From Ciona intestinalis (taxonomy: Eukaryota > Chordata > Ascidiacea > Phlebobranchia > Cionidae), in assembly GCF_000224145.3 (NCBI RefSeq), contig NW_004190446.2, positions 201,416 to 265,415 on the forward strand: 64,000 nt of DNA. The letters run 5' to 3'. This document shows, piece after piece, positions 45,301-55,981 of this stretch; positions within the stretch are counted from its first letter, which is position 1, and every line of letters starts with the position of its first letter. A program made the position numbers and the translations under genes. The notes under the pieces were generated by a model. That model did not search any database. It had not been told where the DNA came from and saw only the letters and a list, made by a program, of their open reading frames with translations.

Positions 45301-48300
45301 AACCAAGCTCACTGTTGTCATGACGAATCTTTAACTGTGTAGGGAGGAAATAATTACAATTTGGCTTCTAGGGAAAATACTTTTATAAAATATACAGTTT
45401 ATAAAAAAAGGAAGAAACTTAAAACACTAACCTTTTTAAGATTACTGAGATCAGCAGCTTTGAGTTTAAACCCATCAACTTGGTTTCTTTCAAACTTGTT
45501 GATGTTGTCAGATTTGTCCAGTTTTCTTTCACCTGTCAATCAAACATGTATTAGTTTTATTTTGGAGTGGACCTCCAGTGGTGTAGAGTAGAGCCCAATT
45601 GGAATTGTCCCAATAAATTTGGATTTCTCAAGCCAGATAACTTATTGACAATTTATTGGAACTTTTATTTGAATGAACAGCTGATTACCTGAATCACCGT
45701 TCTCTCCATACAAAGTAATGAAGACGTTTGAATCGGTCCCAGCTCCATATTTGTCCCCAGTGTAAACATCTACTGAGTATTCCAATTCTGTGGTTTTAAG
45801 ATTTAAATTAGAATAAATTAGTAAGAAATAGTTACAGGTTAAACAGTGCATCCACAACCATACATTTATTTAGGACAACACAACATATTTCGCTAACCCG
45901 CCATCAAAAACATTACAATATAAACATAACACTCCATACTGTAGCTCACGCTGCAAAATATACACCATACAATCTCCCCCACCTTGCAAAGCCTCATCAA
46001 TAGGTTTCCCTGATTCATCGGTCGGGACCAGCTCGCGAATAATCTGCCCGTCATCCTCAGATTTATCGAACCAACGACGACAAACAAACCAATAAGTTTC
46101 AACTTCGTTTTGATCGTTGGATACCATGGACTCTGTGTGTGGTTGTGTATGGTTAATAAATTGGGAGTATTTGAATAAATATAAGATATCTTTGCCTGGT
46201 AGGGCAAGTTAAGCAGCAAACACTGTAACTCTACACACCTCCTGCCTAAATTGTCAGCCATAGAAAAACAATCCTCCTCAAAGTTACATATGTGGTAACT
46301 TGTAAGCGGGCACGAGGTGTACGAAACAGAACACCCGTGTTATAACCACTGCGTTGCCCCAACAAGCCACGATCAGGAGTCCCATTAATTAACTAATTAA
46401 CCCTAAACCTCGTCTTCTCTTCTTCCTCTTGCTCGTCTTGCGAACAAATCTTTGGATCTTCACAGAATCAAGGAACCATCCGGACCCGACTCCCCTCCCG
46501 TCATGTCCGATGCGGATCTTTGTGATTGGACCGATGTCGGGAGCCTCGATCTGTGGAGATAGGAGTAACATGTAGCTGGTGACTGGTGTGGCATGACATC
46601 TAGTTGGAAACCATTGACTGTCCATTATCCCGCTTGCACATATTCTATTCTATGTGGGTGAGGTCATGAAATTAGGGCCAGATTTGACCCATTGCCCAAC
46701 AGGCTGCTTATGTATGCTGTGTCCTACAACACATTGCAGCTGGCCATACATCCACAGCATCGCATACTATATTATAAACAAAACAATCAACCACGCAAAA
46801 CCCCACAAACCTTAAACTTATCGACGGCCTTCCTTTCAAAGTTGTCGGTTTTGTTTCTCAACCTGATCACCTCAGACTTTCCATCTTCCCCATATAGTTG
46901 CACAACAACTTGAGCGTCAGTTCCCCCATTCATTATGTCGCCTGTTGTTACTGTGATCTCGTATGGCAACACTGAAAAATTGTAAAAAAAATTTGGCAAC
47001 ACTCTGGAAACGTATGAAAAAAACCCAACTACAAAGAGTTGCAAACTTTGATGATTGACACCGAGTCCCCGAGTTAATTTAACTTAATAGATCTTCTACA
47101 TGCATGGCCATTTACAGCAAGAAAGGGGAAGGGTGCTGTTTTATCATATATGTCTCACTCATAAAGCCTCAATCATGTTTTAATGTAACAGCTTACATTT
47201 ATCTTGTTGCCTTGTTTGCGTTGGGTATAATTCAACCTCAGTTTTACCATCTCCTTCATCCGATGCCAACCATCTGTGATGTCATAATAAACATTATAAA
47301 CACTTTAATGGATCCTTGTTAGTAAATCAAGTCTATATATTACATTTAAATTGTAGAATGGTACACTGTTTGTTGATTAATACTTTATAAAGGTAAATAT
47401 GCAACTTATACTAATATGCAACTTGTACAAAAGAGAGCATGTTTGTTGTTCATTCTATATACCAATAGACTGTTCAAGTTTATCTAAAAAACTGGTTTGT
47501 GGTTAACCCACCTGTTACTTTTGAATGTATAATGCATCCCTGATGATGGAACGTCAATCTCAACTCCATCCAAAAACCAACCGGCTCCAACCCCACTGTC
47601 ATTGTGGCCTGTGTATATGGGGGGTGTTATATATATATATATATTTTGGGGGGTTATCTATATACAAGGCAACAGCAATTACTCTAACCCAGTAGTTTCT
47701 TATAGTTTGCCAAAATGCCACACATTAAAACAAATCAAAAATCTCACTAAAATTACTCACGCACAAAGTTACATACGTGGTAACTTGTAAGTGGGCACGA
47801 TGTGTATGAAATAGAACACCCAAGTTAGATCGTCTGTCATTGCCCCGCCATGCGAGAATAAGTAAAGTGCAATCATTCAGACGTCATTTATTGGCACAAC
47901 ATAATCAACCATACCACATATGAATTACACAAACCACCCTCTCACCAATATATATTCGTTCAATCCGGCCAATATCGGTTGCTTCCAGTTTAAACCGGTC
48001 TGTTCTGCCTCGTTCAAATTTATTCCGGATATTTTCACCTTGATGAAGTTTCAAACGACCTGTGTCGCCGTCTGACCCGTAGATCTATGACGGAAGTTGA
48101 GATTAATTATTATGCTTGGGCGTGATAGTGGGTGTGTGTATTGCACACCATGCATGATGGGTTTACACACTCCGTGTTTGCTGTCGAGTTAGAATGCTGT
48201 CATGTTTATCCTTATGGTTGGGAAACTAATGGGTTGAATACATGGGTGCTTTTCATTGGAGTTTAGTTAGATTAGTATAATGTCTTTGTGGCCACAAAAC

Positions 48301-51300
48301 GATACTTGAAGGAAATAAGAGGAGCTTATATATATACAACAGGTTAGACTGAACATACTCATACTAATTCCAACAAAGTATGTTATAAACCAAGTTACCA
48401 CACCTGTATATAAACATCAGCATCCGTCCCCGCTCCCCGCATGTCACCGGTCTTCACAGAAACATGGTACGAGGTTGCTGTGTATAAAAATAGGTTAAAT
48501 ATAATAACAATAGTAAATAGGTTATTTATTTGGATTCTACTTGCTTTCTTTGTAATAAACGACAGAAGGTTACAACACCAATGTTAGAAGGCTATGTAAA
48601 TAGATAGGCATAAGATATATACATATATATATATATATATAATTAAAACTCACTGTTAAGCAATTGAGGCGAACCTTCTGAAGTCAACTCACGAACGATG
48701 GCTCCGTCATCTTCATCTGTGGCGAGCCATCTGTGGTGGATTGTTGTTTAAGGGGGGTTGGTTTATATATTAGATGTTTAAGATTTGGAAATTTATATAT
48801 TAGAAAATATTGGTAGCATTATACTAAGTACTCAAAACATTGTAGCTATATATGTTAGATATTCCTTGATTGATAGTCTGATATAAAATACCAAAGAGGT
48901 GTTTTAGACTATATGAATATGTTTTAGAGTTGTGTATTTTTATAATATTTGCATTTTCAGTATAACATAAGCACACAGCTATGCATACCGATCACACGGA
49001 AAAACTGTTGATTCTCCGTTTGTTTCATCTCTCACAATAATCTCCTTCAAATGCCAACCACTACCTGTAACATCATGTATTTATTGATGTTTAACTGCCA
49101 TAAATTCCTGGTTAGTCCTCGTTTTTTCTTAAAATTTTTTAGTCCTTGGGCAAGCCACACTTCAGGTGGAGTTCTTCATGTGACGATAAAGACAGGCAGA
49201 TGGTTGGTCCAATACTTTAAAATCACAAATAAAAATCACAACCCAAACCTCTTGCAGGCTACTGTTCACTAGTATGGGTAGTTACACAGTATAGTTGAGA
49301 TAATGGGATACTGCAGTGTGGGGCATAAACACAATAACTCACCAACACCAGAATCATCGTGTCCGATCTTCACTTTGTTCACGCTTTTCAAATCAACAGC
49401 TTCGATGGTGAATTCATCAGACTGTTATGTTAGTGATATATTGAGTTTCTATAAACTGCTTGAGTGGGGTTTAGATGTTAGAACCCAGGGTTGTGGCCCT
49501 GTGGTAATAATCCAACTCTGGCCTAAATGCCAGGTTCCATGACGTGCCATGTCAAAGGACCTCACACATATAGAATGGAAAAACAGGCAATATATCGCAA
49601 TGGCTTTTTCTAAGTATTCAAATTCAGCTAACTCTTTATCATACACATACACTCCACAACTCACTTGTCCCCGTTCAAATTTATTCCTGTTGCTCTTTGA
49701 CGCCTCGAGTGGTCGATTTCCAGTATCACCTTGACGACCGTATAAACAACAAAACACGTTGGCATCAGTCCCAGCGTTCCGTTTGTCCCCTGTTACTACG
49801 GTAACTTGGTAACGAACGAGGGGCTGGGGTCGTTTCACCCCGGGGCCAGTGGCGGGGATTTCCCTGATGATTTGCCCATCACCCTCGTTGCTATAGAAAT
49901 ATTATATATTTAATTATAGAAATAATATAATGATTTATCCAATGTAAACATACACCCTAATATATAATAGAATACACAACAAACGAAGTTGAGTCTAACT
50001 AATAGTGTATCAAAGAGATGAATATTTTGTCAATAATCAACAGTCCCTTATTGATATAAAGTGTTTTACTGTGGTTTCAGTAACAGAATATTATAAGTCA
50101 GTGTACAATAAACAATTCATCCCAACCACTTACGTGTCCAGCCACTTCTGGCAGTTGAAAGTATACGAACTCCCCTTCTTCCCACCCACAGGTTCCAATA
50201 CTATCTTGTCCAAATGCCAACCTGAGAATGGGTTGGAGTCATCGTGCCATACACGTAGCTTGTACATGCGGCCAACCTCTGGTATGTTGATCTGTATGCA
50301 TATATGTGATGTTAATAATACTTATATCATACTAATACTAAGGCTGCCTGAGATGACAAATAAAACATGGACCATATATCTAGTCTCCTGCTTTTAACCT
50401 AAAGTAACTTTACCCTGCTGTTGGGTACTAATAAAAAAGCAGAGCCAAAGTATATTGCATTCACCACATTAAGCAATGAGGTTCCCTATGTTTGGCAACT
50501 ATGAGTGAAACTGCATTTTAACAATGTCACCCTAGATTTTACCCTGCTGTTAGGTGTCTATACAACCAAGCAGAGCCAAAATATATTGCATTTGCCAAAT
50601 TAATCAATGAGGTTCCCTATATTTGACATAACACCTTAGCCTTATATTAAACACATCACTTAATTATAAACCAAGCTCCAACAAATACAAACCTTAAACT
50701 TGTCTTTCTGTCCGGTTTCAAAGTTATCAGTTTCATTATCGAGAGCTATCTCATCAGATTTACCATTTTCTCCATAAACCTGAATACAAGAAAGTTAAAA
50801 ACAAGAAGCCAAAATAACCAAGGACACATAGTACCCACAATGAGCCTTGCTTTATTTTCTAAGCTTCCCAATATATAGTACGGTGGGGAAAGATGGGACA
50901 CCTTTTTGTTCTAATTTCTAGTCCTATTTGGTAGTAAGCAAAGATCATTCAAAGAAAAACAGTATTATAACAACTCCCATATGCCGTTGTTAATTGTGTA
51001 AAACACGATCGGAATACTTAGATAATATGTGTTAAAGGTGTCCTATCTCCCCCCTACCTACTATATAACATAATACACAGCCCCATATGACACTAACCTG
51101 GATAAATACATTGGCATCGGTTCCAGCGTTTCTTACATCACTCGTCCAAATCAAACAATTCCAAGCACTTTCTATTGAAAGATATATTGCTTTAAATATC
51201 ATCTTTAAAAATATATATAAAAAATATAGTTGAATAAATGCCACATAAAACTAAAAAACAGCAACAATTGATTGCCACAAACCTTGTCGCAGTTTTATGA

Positions 51301-54300
51301 CATTTAAAAATTTCCACTGTAAAATAGGCAATCTAACTTAGTAATAGAACCACAGTAATATAATAATAAGTTATGCCACTTACTCTGCATAACTTGTTTC
51401 CGCAACGACTTTGATTCATAAAGTTCCCTTGAAGTCAAACCATCTCCCTCGTCCGTGGCGAACCATTTACGACAACTGAACACCTGGGGGAACAACAAAT
51501 ATATTAGTGAAACCTGGGAGAACAACAAGTACAAATATATTAGTTCGGTTATGAGAATATAAGAGTAAAACATCTGTTGTTGCTGAGTCTCTAGTGTTTA
51601 ACATTTTAATCTGAAAGCGTGGCATGAGTGTTTTGGAATTTAAAAATGTGTGAAACAATTGTTGCAACACTGTATATAATTACCCACCTGTTCACACCCA
51701 TTAGTTGGGCAAGTAACAACAACTTTATCGAGGAACCAACCGGGTCCGGACCCTGAGTTGTCGTGTCCGATCTCTATGTGGTCAAGTGGGCTTAACATGG
51801 ATGCGCTCTCTACGTCACAGATGTCAACGCGGTTCCTAGGAGGTGGGGAAGGTTAGTGGTATGATGTTATATATAATAGAAAGGTATTGATGTAATGGTG
51901 TGACCCTCACATATGCTGCCCATCATGCTTATGTATGTGGCAGGTGGCAATGACAGTTGTCATAACCTGAGTGCTCTGTTTCAAAGATCTCGTGCCCGTT
52001 TACAAGTTACCACATATATAACTTAAGAGTTTTTTTTACTTTAATTAATGACCACTGGGTTAAAGCAATGTTTGGACACAATACGCCCACAATGGTAGTA
52101 GTATGGAACCTTGATCCTAGTATTATTACCAAGTGCTTCATCAAACACAGCACAACCAACCTTTGAAACTTTCCATCCAGAACAATCTTCCCTGAACTCA
52201 GTTGACCTTTCTTGCCTCCATATAAGGTAATGAAGACTTCAGCATCTGTTCCTGCGCCTCGTACATCACCTGTGGTGGGTAAGTGTGAGTTGTTGTGTAT
52301 ATGTGACTATCCATGGTTGCCACTCCCATGCCCACAGTCGAGTTGCTGAAGCTATTGTGGTGTGTGGATAAGTAGACATGAATTTTGGTTGGTTTGGTCA
52401 TTTATATCCTTGTGGGTAGGAACTGGAGTGACTTATCCATGGTTGCCAATCCCATACCCACAGTCGAGCTGCTGAAGCTATTGCAGTGTGTGGATAAGCA
52501 GACATGACTTTGATTGGTTTCGTCGTTTATATCCTCTTACCATTATATTAAAACACCCTTATACTCACCAGTAAACACTTGTACTTTGTATGGTATCCCA
52601 GCATCCCCTGCACCAGCCACCAACTCCCTTGTAATCCTCCCATCATCTTCATCCTTAGCAAACCATCGTTGGCATGGAAACGTATAGACGCAATCCATCA
52701 GAGTGTCGTCCACCACAATTTTGTCCAAGAACCAACCGGGTGAAATTCCACCATTGTCATGACCTTTGTGAATAATAATGGAATATTATGAATCATAATG
52801 TAGGTCTATTACCCCAACACCCAGGGTGCTAAGACACCCACACACATAAAGTTAACTCACCAATTCTGATCTTTTTAATCTTCCCAATATGCGGGCATTG
52901 TAAGGAGAAAGTATCTTTCCTTCCCCGCTCAAAATTGTTCTTGGAATCATCGAGCACAAGTTGCCCGGAGTCGCCATGGTCGCCGAAGAGCGTGATCTTC
53001 ACTGTGGCGTCCGTGCCGGCACCGCGCATGTCGCCCGTGAAGACGTGGACCACGTATGCATTCACTGTGGGCATGGGTGTGTTAGTAATGGAGTTTAGTT
53101 TAAGGTCAATGTAAGAACAGTTGCTTGTATTATAATGTAAAGATACCAAGTTCAAGGCTTGATGCTGCCACTAATGTTATATCCAGTTTTATAGAAAACA
53201 AATTACCAACAAAGTTACATACGTCGTAAGCGGGCATGGGGTGTATGAAACAGAACACCCAGGTTATAAAGACTGTCATTGCCTCGCCATACGAGGATAA
53301 ACATCATTGTACAGCTTGTGCATTAATAAGAATATTATAGGAAGGCTAACTTTTAGGTCTTGCCAATGGATCTGTGCTTCCCACTAAGTCTCTGAATAAT
53401 TGTTCGTCATCACTCAACCATTGACCACACGGGAAGAAGATTCGTTGCGATGGTTTCGACATGTCAACTACTACAACCTGGAGGATGGGTGTAAAGTTTA
53501 TGTGACTTGAGTGGATTGTCAAGTCAAGAAGCTAGACAGACTTTTACTCATAGGCCTGTTATAAAGGCTGATTGCTACAAAGTGGGGAGTAGAAGGCAGA
53601 AACACTGGGATGGATGGAAACAGAACTATGTTTGTGATTTGTTTATTTTAAATTATATTTAAAAGCAAAATTGTAATATGGCCTATTTCTTAGATCTGCT
53701 GTGCCTTTCCATAAGACCTCACCCATATAGAATAGAATGTGCATATACAATGTTTGGGTAATGGGCAACTCTGGTCTAAACCCCAAGTCCCATGGCATGC
53801 CTCACTGTAGGACCTCACCCATATAGAATAGAATGTGCATATACAATGTTTGGGTAATGGACCAACTCTGGCCCAAATCCCAGATCTCATGACATGCTTC
53901 ACTTCAGGACTTCACCCATACAAAATGTGCATATACAATGCTGGGGTAATGAGCCAACTCTGGCCTAAATCTTAGGCAACATGGCACGCCTTACTTGCAA
54001 CCCACCCTTTCAAGAAACCACGCTGGTGCGAATCCATTCTCATCGATCTCAACACGAACTCGCTTCAAGTTTCCAACGTTCGCCGATTTCAATCGAAACA
54101 CATCAGAATTCCCTCGTTCAAATGTATTGTGTCGACTGTGAGGTGTTGGTATTAAATAAATGAATGTAACTTATTTATCCTTACATGGCGCAGAGTAATC
54201 ACATATTAACACAGGTTTCTGTTTCATGCTTGGGTAACTGACGATGTACATGTTATCAATCCGAATTTTTAAAACAGGGAAGATAATATATGATTTTATA

Positions 54301-54591
54301 GCATGCGGCAACATGACACAAATGTTATAAATTCAATTTTAAACTTATTTTGATGAAACAAATTGTTTAACACAGTTACCATATATACAACTAGGGTATT
54401 TTTTTATCAAATTCTAATTAAATTTTTAAAATACTTGGCAGATAAATTCAATTATTATGTGCCAATGTTTACACCAATAATATCTACGTAAGATACATAC
54501 TCAGATTTCAGCTGTAGTTTAGGAGAAACACCTTTTGAACCTCTCAGTGTGATAAAGACGTTCGCGTCCGTACCCGCCCCACGTTTCTCAC
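33322..54591 (-). CDS. LOXHD1: LOXHD1-type protein with at least 16 PLAT domains (5' end not seen)
   Basis: About 40 short exons, all with plausible GT-AG borders, encode tandem PLAT/LH2 beta-sandwich domains. Each repeats the pattern [19 protein letters not shown], then YGENGDSG, NKFERGxxDxF, KIRIGHDxxGxGxGWFLD, and FPCxRWLAxDEDDGxIxREL. The TGD-type core occurs near 54570, 53040, 52265, 51130, 49780, 48455, 46945, 45755, 44735, 43565, 40640, 38300, 37120, 36240, 35010 and 34340. LOXHD1 is a PLAT-only protein with 15 domains in mammals. It acts under the hair-cell stereocilia membrane and is needed for hearing. The last exon (33468-33322) ends in a stop after ...KKAGQLFP. The highest exon I find (54591-54501) starts inside a PLAT domain, so earlier exons are missing, possibly in the N gap at 54968. 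Exon lists are in the next entries. Confidence 0.92.
33946..34123. repeat. Inverted-repeat element copy in LOXHD1
   Basis: TATAGTAGGGTGGGGTAAGA at the left and ACCATCTTACCCCACCCTACTA at the right, the family of 15133-15328. It lies in the intron between the 34530-34318 and 33912-33758 exons. Confidence 0.85.
35490..35650 (+). repeat. tRNA-derived SINE in LOXHD1 intron
   Basis: The head GGCCATGGCTCAGTGGTTAAG and a B-box GGTTCGATGCTC look clearly tRNA-derived. The body is CTTGGGCAAGAAACTCAGTA and GTTCACTAATGGGTTGTTC. Confidence 0.75.
36860..37080 (+). repeat. SINE tail joined to another interspersed repeat
   Basis: Tail phrases CAATCACCCCCAAAGCTACA and GTATGAAACAGAACACCCG, followed by the unrelated repeat phrase TGTGGCCTAAATCCTACGGC with GACTTCACCCACATA, which also occurs near 49510 and 53780. 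Confidence 0.65.
37490..37790. repeat. Imperfect repeat of TAGCACCCTGAGTGTTGGGG units
   Basis: The phrase GTAGCACCCTG(A/T)GTGTTGGGG with CTACATCCCAG and AGACCTCACCCTTATAGAAT recurs two to three times here in a LOXHD1 intron. Related copies lie near 43225 and 35110. Confidence 0.6.
38791..39085 (-). other. LOXHD1: Copy of LOXHD1 exon 40236-40043 next to a gap
   Basis: It contains the exon for [20 protein letters not shown] and [14 protein letters not shown] with its introns, nearly identical to 39137-39465 and 39925-40260. It ends at the N run starting at 39086. See the finding on redundant contigs. Confidence 0.8.
39136..39873 (-). other. LOXHD1: Gap-bounded contig repeating two LOXHD1 exons
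   Basis: The contig lies between two 50-N gaps. It matches 39925-40663 almost base for base, including intron sequence. It holds copies of the PLAT module 11 exon ([20 protein letters not shown]) and of the following exon. The differences are a few bases and small changes in the number of AGGGTATAAAAATAGATAAC-type units. Confidence 0.85.
41662..42185 (-). CDS. Possible alternative acidic terminal exon of LOXHD1
   Basis: A 173-codon open frame ending in a stop at 41664-41662. An acceptor (AGAATAG) at its 5' side joins in phase to the exon ending at 42433 (phase 1), the same exon that would otherwise join to 40670. It encodes a very acidic low-complexity tail with imperfect repeats of [15 protein letters not shown], then [12 protein letters not shown] and PSSDD at the end. 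It resembles no PLAT sequence. Used as a terminal exon it would give a short isoform of modules 1-10 plus an acidic tail. It could also be the last exon of a separate transcript. The open length and the phase match are seen; the use is inferred. Confidence 0.55.
42433..47609 (-). other. LOXHD1: LOXHD1 exons, PLAT modules 7-10
   Basis: The first two exons here (47609-47512 and 47273-47197) finish module 6. The rest are 46971-46811, 46550-46409, 46132-45983, 45786-45689, 45532-45432, 45334-45173, 44853-44654, 44439-44306, 44013-43840, 43579-43431, 43110-42982 and 42592-42433. A basic insert, [13 protein letters not shown], lies in the module 7 end, and a linker [17 protein letters not shown] precedes module 9. 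The last exon ends in phase 1, ahead of two possible continuations (40670 or 42185). Confidence 0.8.
46230..46380 (+). repeat. SINE tail in LOXHD1 intron
   Basis: CTAAATTGTCAGCCATAGAA, then CAAAGTTACATATGTGGTAA, GTAAGCGGGCACGAGGTGTA and GTTATAACCACTGCGTTGCC. Confidence 0.7.
47680..47875 (+). repeat. SINE body and tail in LOXHD1 intron
   Basis: AACAGCAATTACTCTAACCC, then ACAAAGTTACATACGTGGTA, GTAAGTGGGCACGATGTGTA and GCCCCGCCATGCGAGAATAA. Confidence 0.7.
50400..50640 (+). repeat. Tandem duplication of about 125 bp in LOXHD1 intron
   Basis: Two units, each with TTTACCCTGCTGTT(G/A)GGT, AGCAGAGCCAAA and CAATGAGGTTCCCTAT. A third, isolated fragment occurs at about 61868. Confidence 0.75.
50874..51066. 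repeat. Inverted-repeat element copy in LOXHD1
   Basis: TATAGTACGGTGGGGAAAGA at the left, TCCTATCTCCCCCCTACCTA and CTATATA at the right. It sits less than 35 bp from the exon 51171-51098. Confidence 0.8.
51900..52130 (-). repeat. SINE, reverse orientation, in LOXHD1 intron
   Basis: GTGCCCGTTTACAAGTTACC, then ATGACCACTGGGTTAAAGCA and ACAATGGTAGTAGTATGGAA, in reverse order relative to the forward SINEs. Confidence 0.65.
52290..52545 (+). repeat. Tandem duplication of about 120 bp in LOXHD1 intron
   Basis: Two units share ATCCATGGTTGCCA, CCACAGTCGAG(T/C)TGCTGAAGC and TGTGTGGATAAG(T/C)AGACATG. A related single copy lies at 38330-38440. Confidence 0.75.
53150..53310 (+). repeat. SINE tail in LOXHD1 intron
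   Basis: CAACAAAGTTACATACGTCG, TAAGCGGGCATGGGGTGTAT and GCCTCGCCATACGAGGATAA, near the exon 53477-53351. Confidence 0.65.
53697..53992 (+). repeat. Three-unit tandem repeat of about 95 bp in LOXHD1 intron
   Basis: Each unit has TTTGGGTAATGGGCAACTCT or a variant, then CTAAACCCCAAGTCCCATGG, then GACCTCACCCATATAGAATA. It ends about 15 bp from the exon 54135-54006. Single copies of the unit are scattered elsewhere in the window. Confidence 0.8.
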
Positions 54592-54967
54592 CTCATATTT
54601 AAACAACAATGCCCATTATTATAATAACAATGGCATTCCATTCAACAAATACAGGGTATTATGACATCACAAGAGGGGGAATTTTGAAAGTATACAGACA
54701 CCAATATTTGAAACATAATAACTATATTGGTAGTAATAAAGATATCATTCATGTTTATTACAAATTATGGCCCACATGATATTTAATACAAAGCAATTAT
54801 AGTAGTTTCTACGGTAACCAGAATTTTTCACACAATCGTTCGAAATATAACTTCACAAGAGTATAACTTTACATGTGAGTTCAGTTTATACTGGCACATT
54901 AATATAAATGATTTCCATAGGCATAACGTTTGTTACAGATAAATTAATTTAGAATTGAAAACCTAAT

Positions 54968-55018
54968 ANNNNNNNNNNNNNNNNNNNNNNNNNNNNNNNN
55001 NNNNNNNNNNNNNNNNNN
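54968..55018. other. Assembly gap of about 50 N between LOXHD1 and BARX
   Basis: Unknown bases about 380 bp beyond the first recognised LOXHD1 exon and 960 bp before the BARX start. The stretches 54592-54967 and 55019-55981 are AT-rich and show no further exon that I can support. Confidence 0.95.
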
Positions 55019-55981
55019 TGCGATTGTGTCCAAGCGTGTGTATATATAAGCGTTGATGAAATTTTGAATTTAAACGAACATTGTTACAAATGAATTCCCA
55101 TTGTGACGATTCAATTCAAGTTTTGGCGGTTATTTTGGCTTTTAAGTTGTCATTGCCACGCGTGTTTTTGGTTTAATTATTAATAAAATAAGCTTTTCGT
55201 TACGATACTTGTGTTACGCGAATAAATAATGTAACAACATACCAATCCGGGTCTTTAAACATGCTCGTTGCTCATCATGCAACGAGATTAAATAAAATAA
55301 ATCTAAGTGATATTATGCTATTTGTTAAAGTATGTTTAGAAAATAGGTATTAACAAAATAAATGACGTAAATTTGGGTTAAGATAATTAAATAGGCCATA
55401 TCTGTATATAAATAAAAATACAGTTTAAAATATCTGCCCCATCTCCAACATAATATTATGGATCGTAATATTTTCGCCCACTCCGTAAATTCTAAGCAGC
55501 TAAACTGCGAGTAAATATTTCCGGTCGCTCGCAACTACACGTGCGAGAAAAAGGTTGGCGGGGTTATACATGGGGCGCGTGGATGCTTCACGTATTCATG
55601 GACATTGGTCTGCGACAGTTTAGGTGCTGGGTCGCCGGTGTCAAGTGAGGGTCGCCTATTTTAAGTCACATTCGCGCATTTAGTTAGTGGGGAATGGGGA
55701 TATAACATTAACGTCGCATTTTAAAATTGATCAGCTTAAATACGCAGCATAAATTGGGAGACGTGTATATTTTAAAAATAAAGGTGTTTTTAATTATAAC
55801 AGAGAAATTATTGCTTTTAAGTTAAATTTTTATTAAGTTTAAGAGAAGTGAAAATCAATTTAGAAGGAAAAATAATAAAGAAAATTTTTTTTAATTTTAT
55901 TATTAAATTGATTTTTAACAAACATAAAACCCTAAAATTACTTTTTAAATTGTTCCAGGATACATAATTAATAAACTTACA

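Larger units (their letters stand above)
47946..54591 (-). other. LOXHD1: LOXHD1 exons, PLAT modules 1-6
   Basis: Exons read from the sequence (high to low): 54591-54501, 54135-54006, 53477-53351, 53064-52861, 52763-52569, 52269-52161, 51835-51688, 51483-51384, 51171-51098, 50779-50693, 50291-50134, 49890-49675, 49421-49343, 49064-48989, 48730-48654, 48478-48404 and 48084-47946. Checked phases at the 54591, 54135, 53477 and 53064 exons are consistent. Module 1 lacks its first strand. Module 4 has TSD in place of TGD. Confidence 0.8.
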
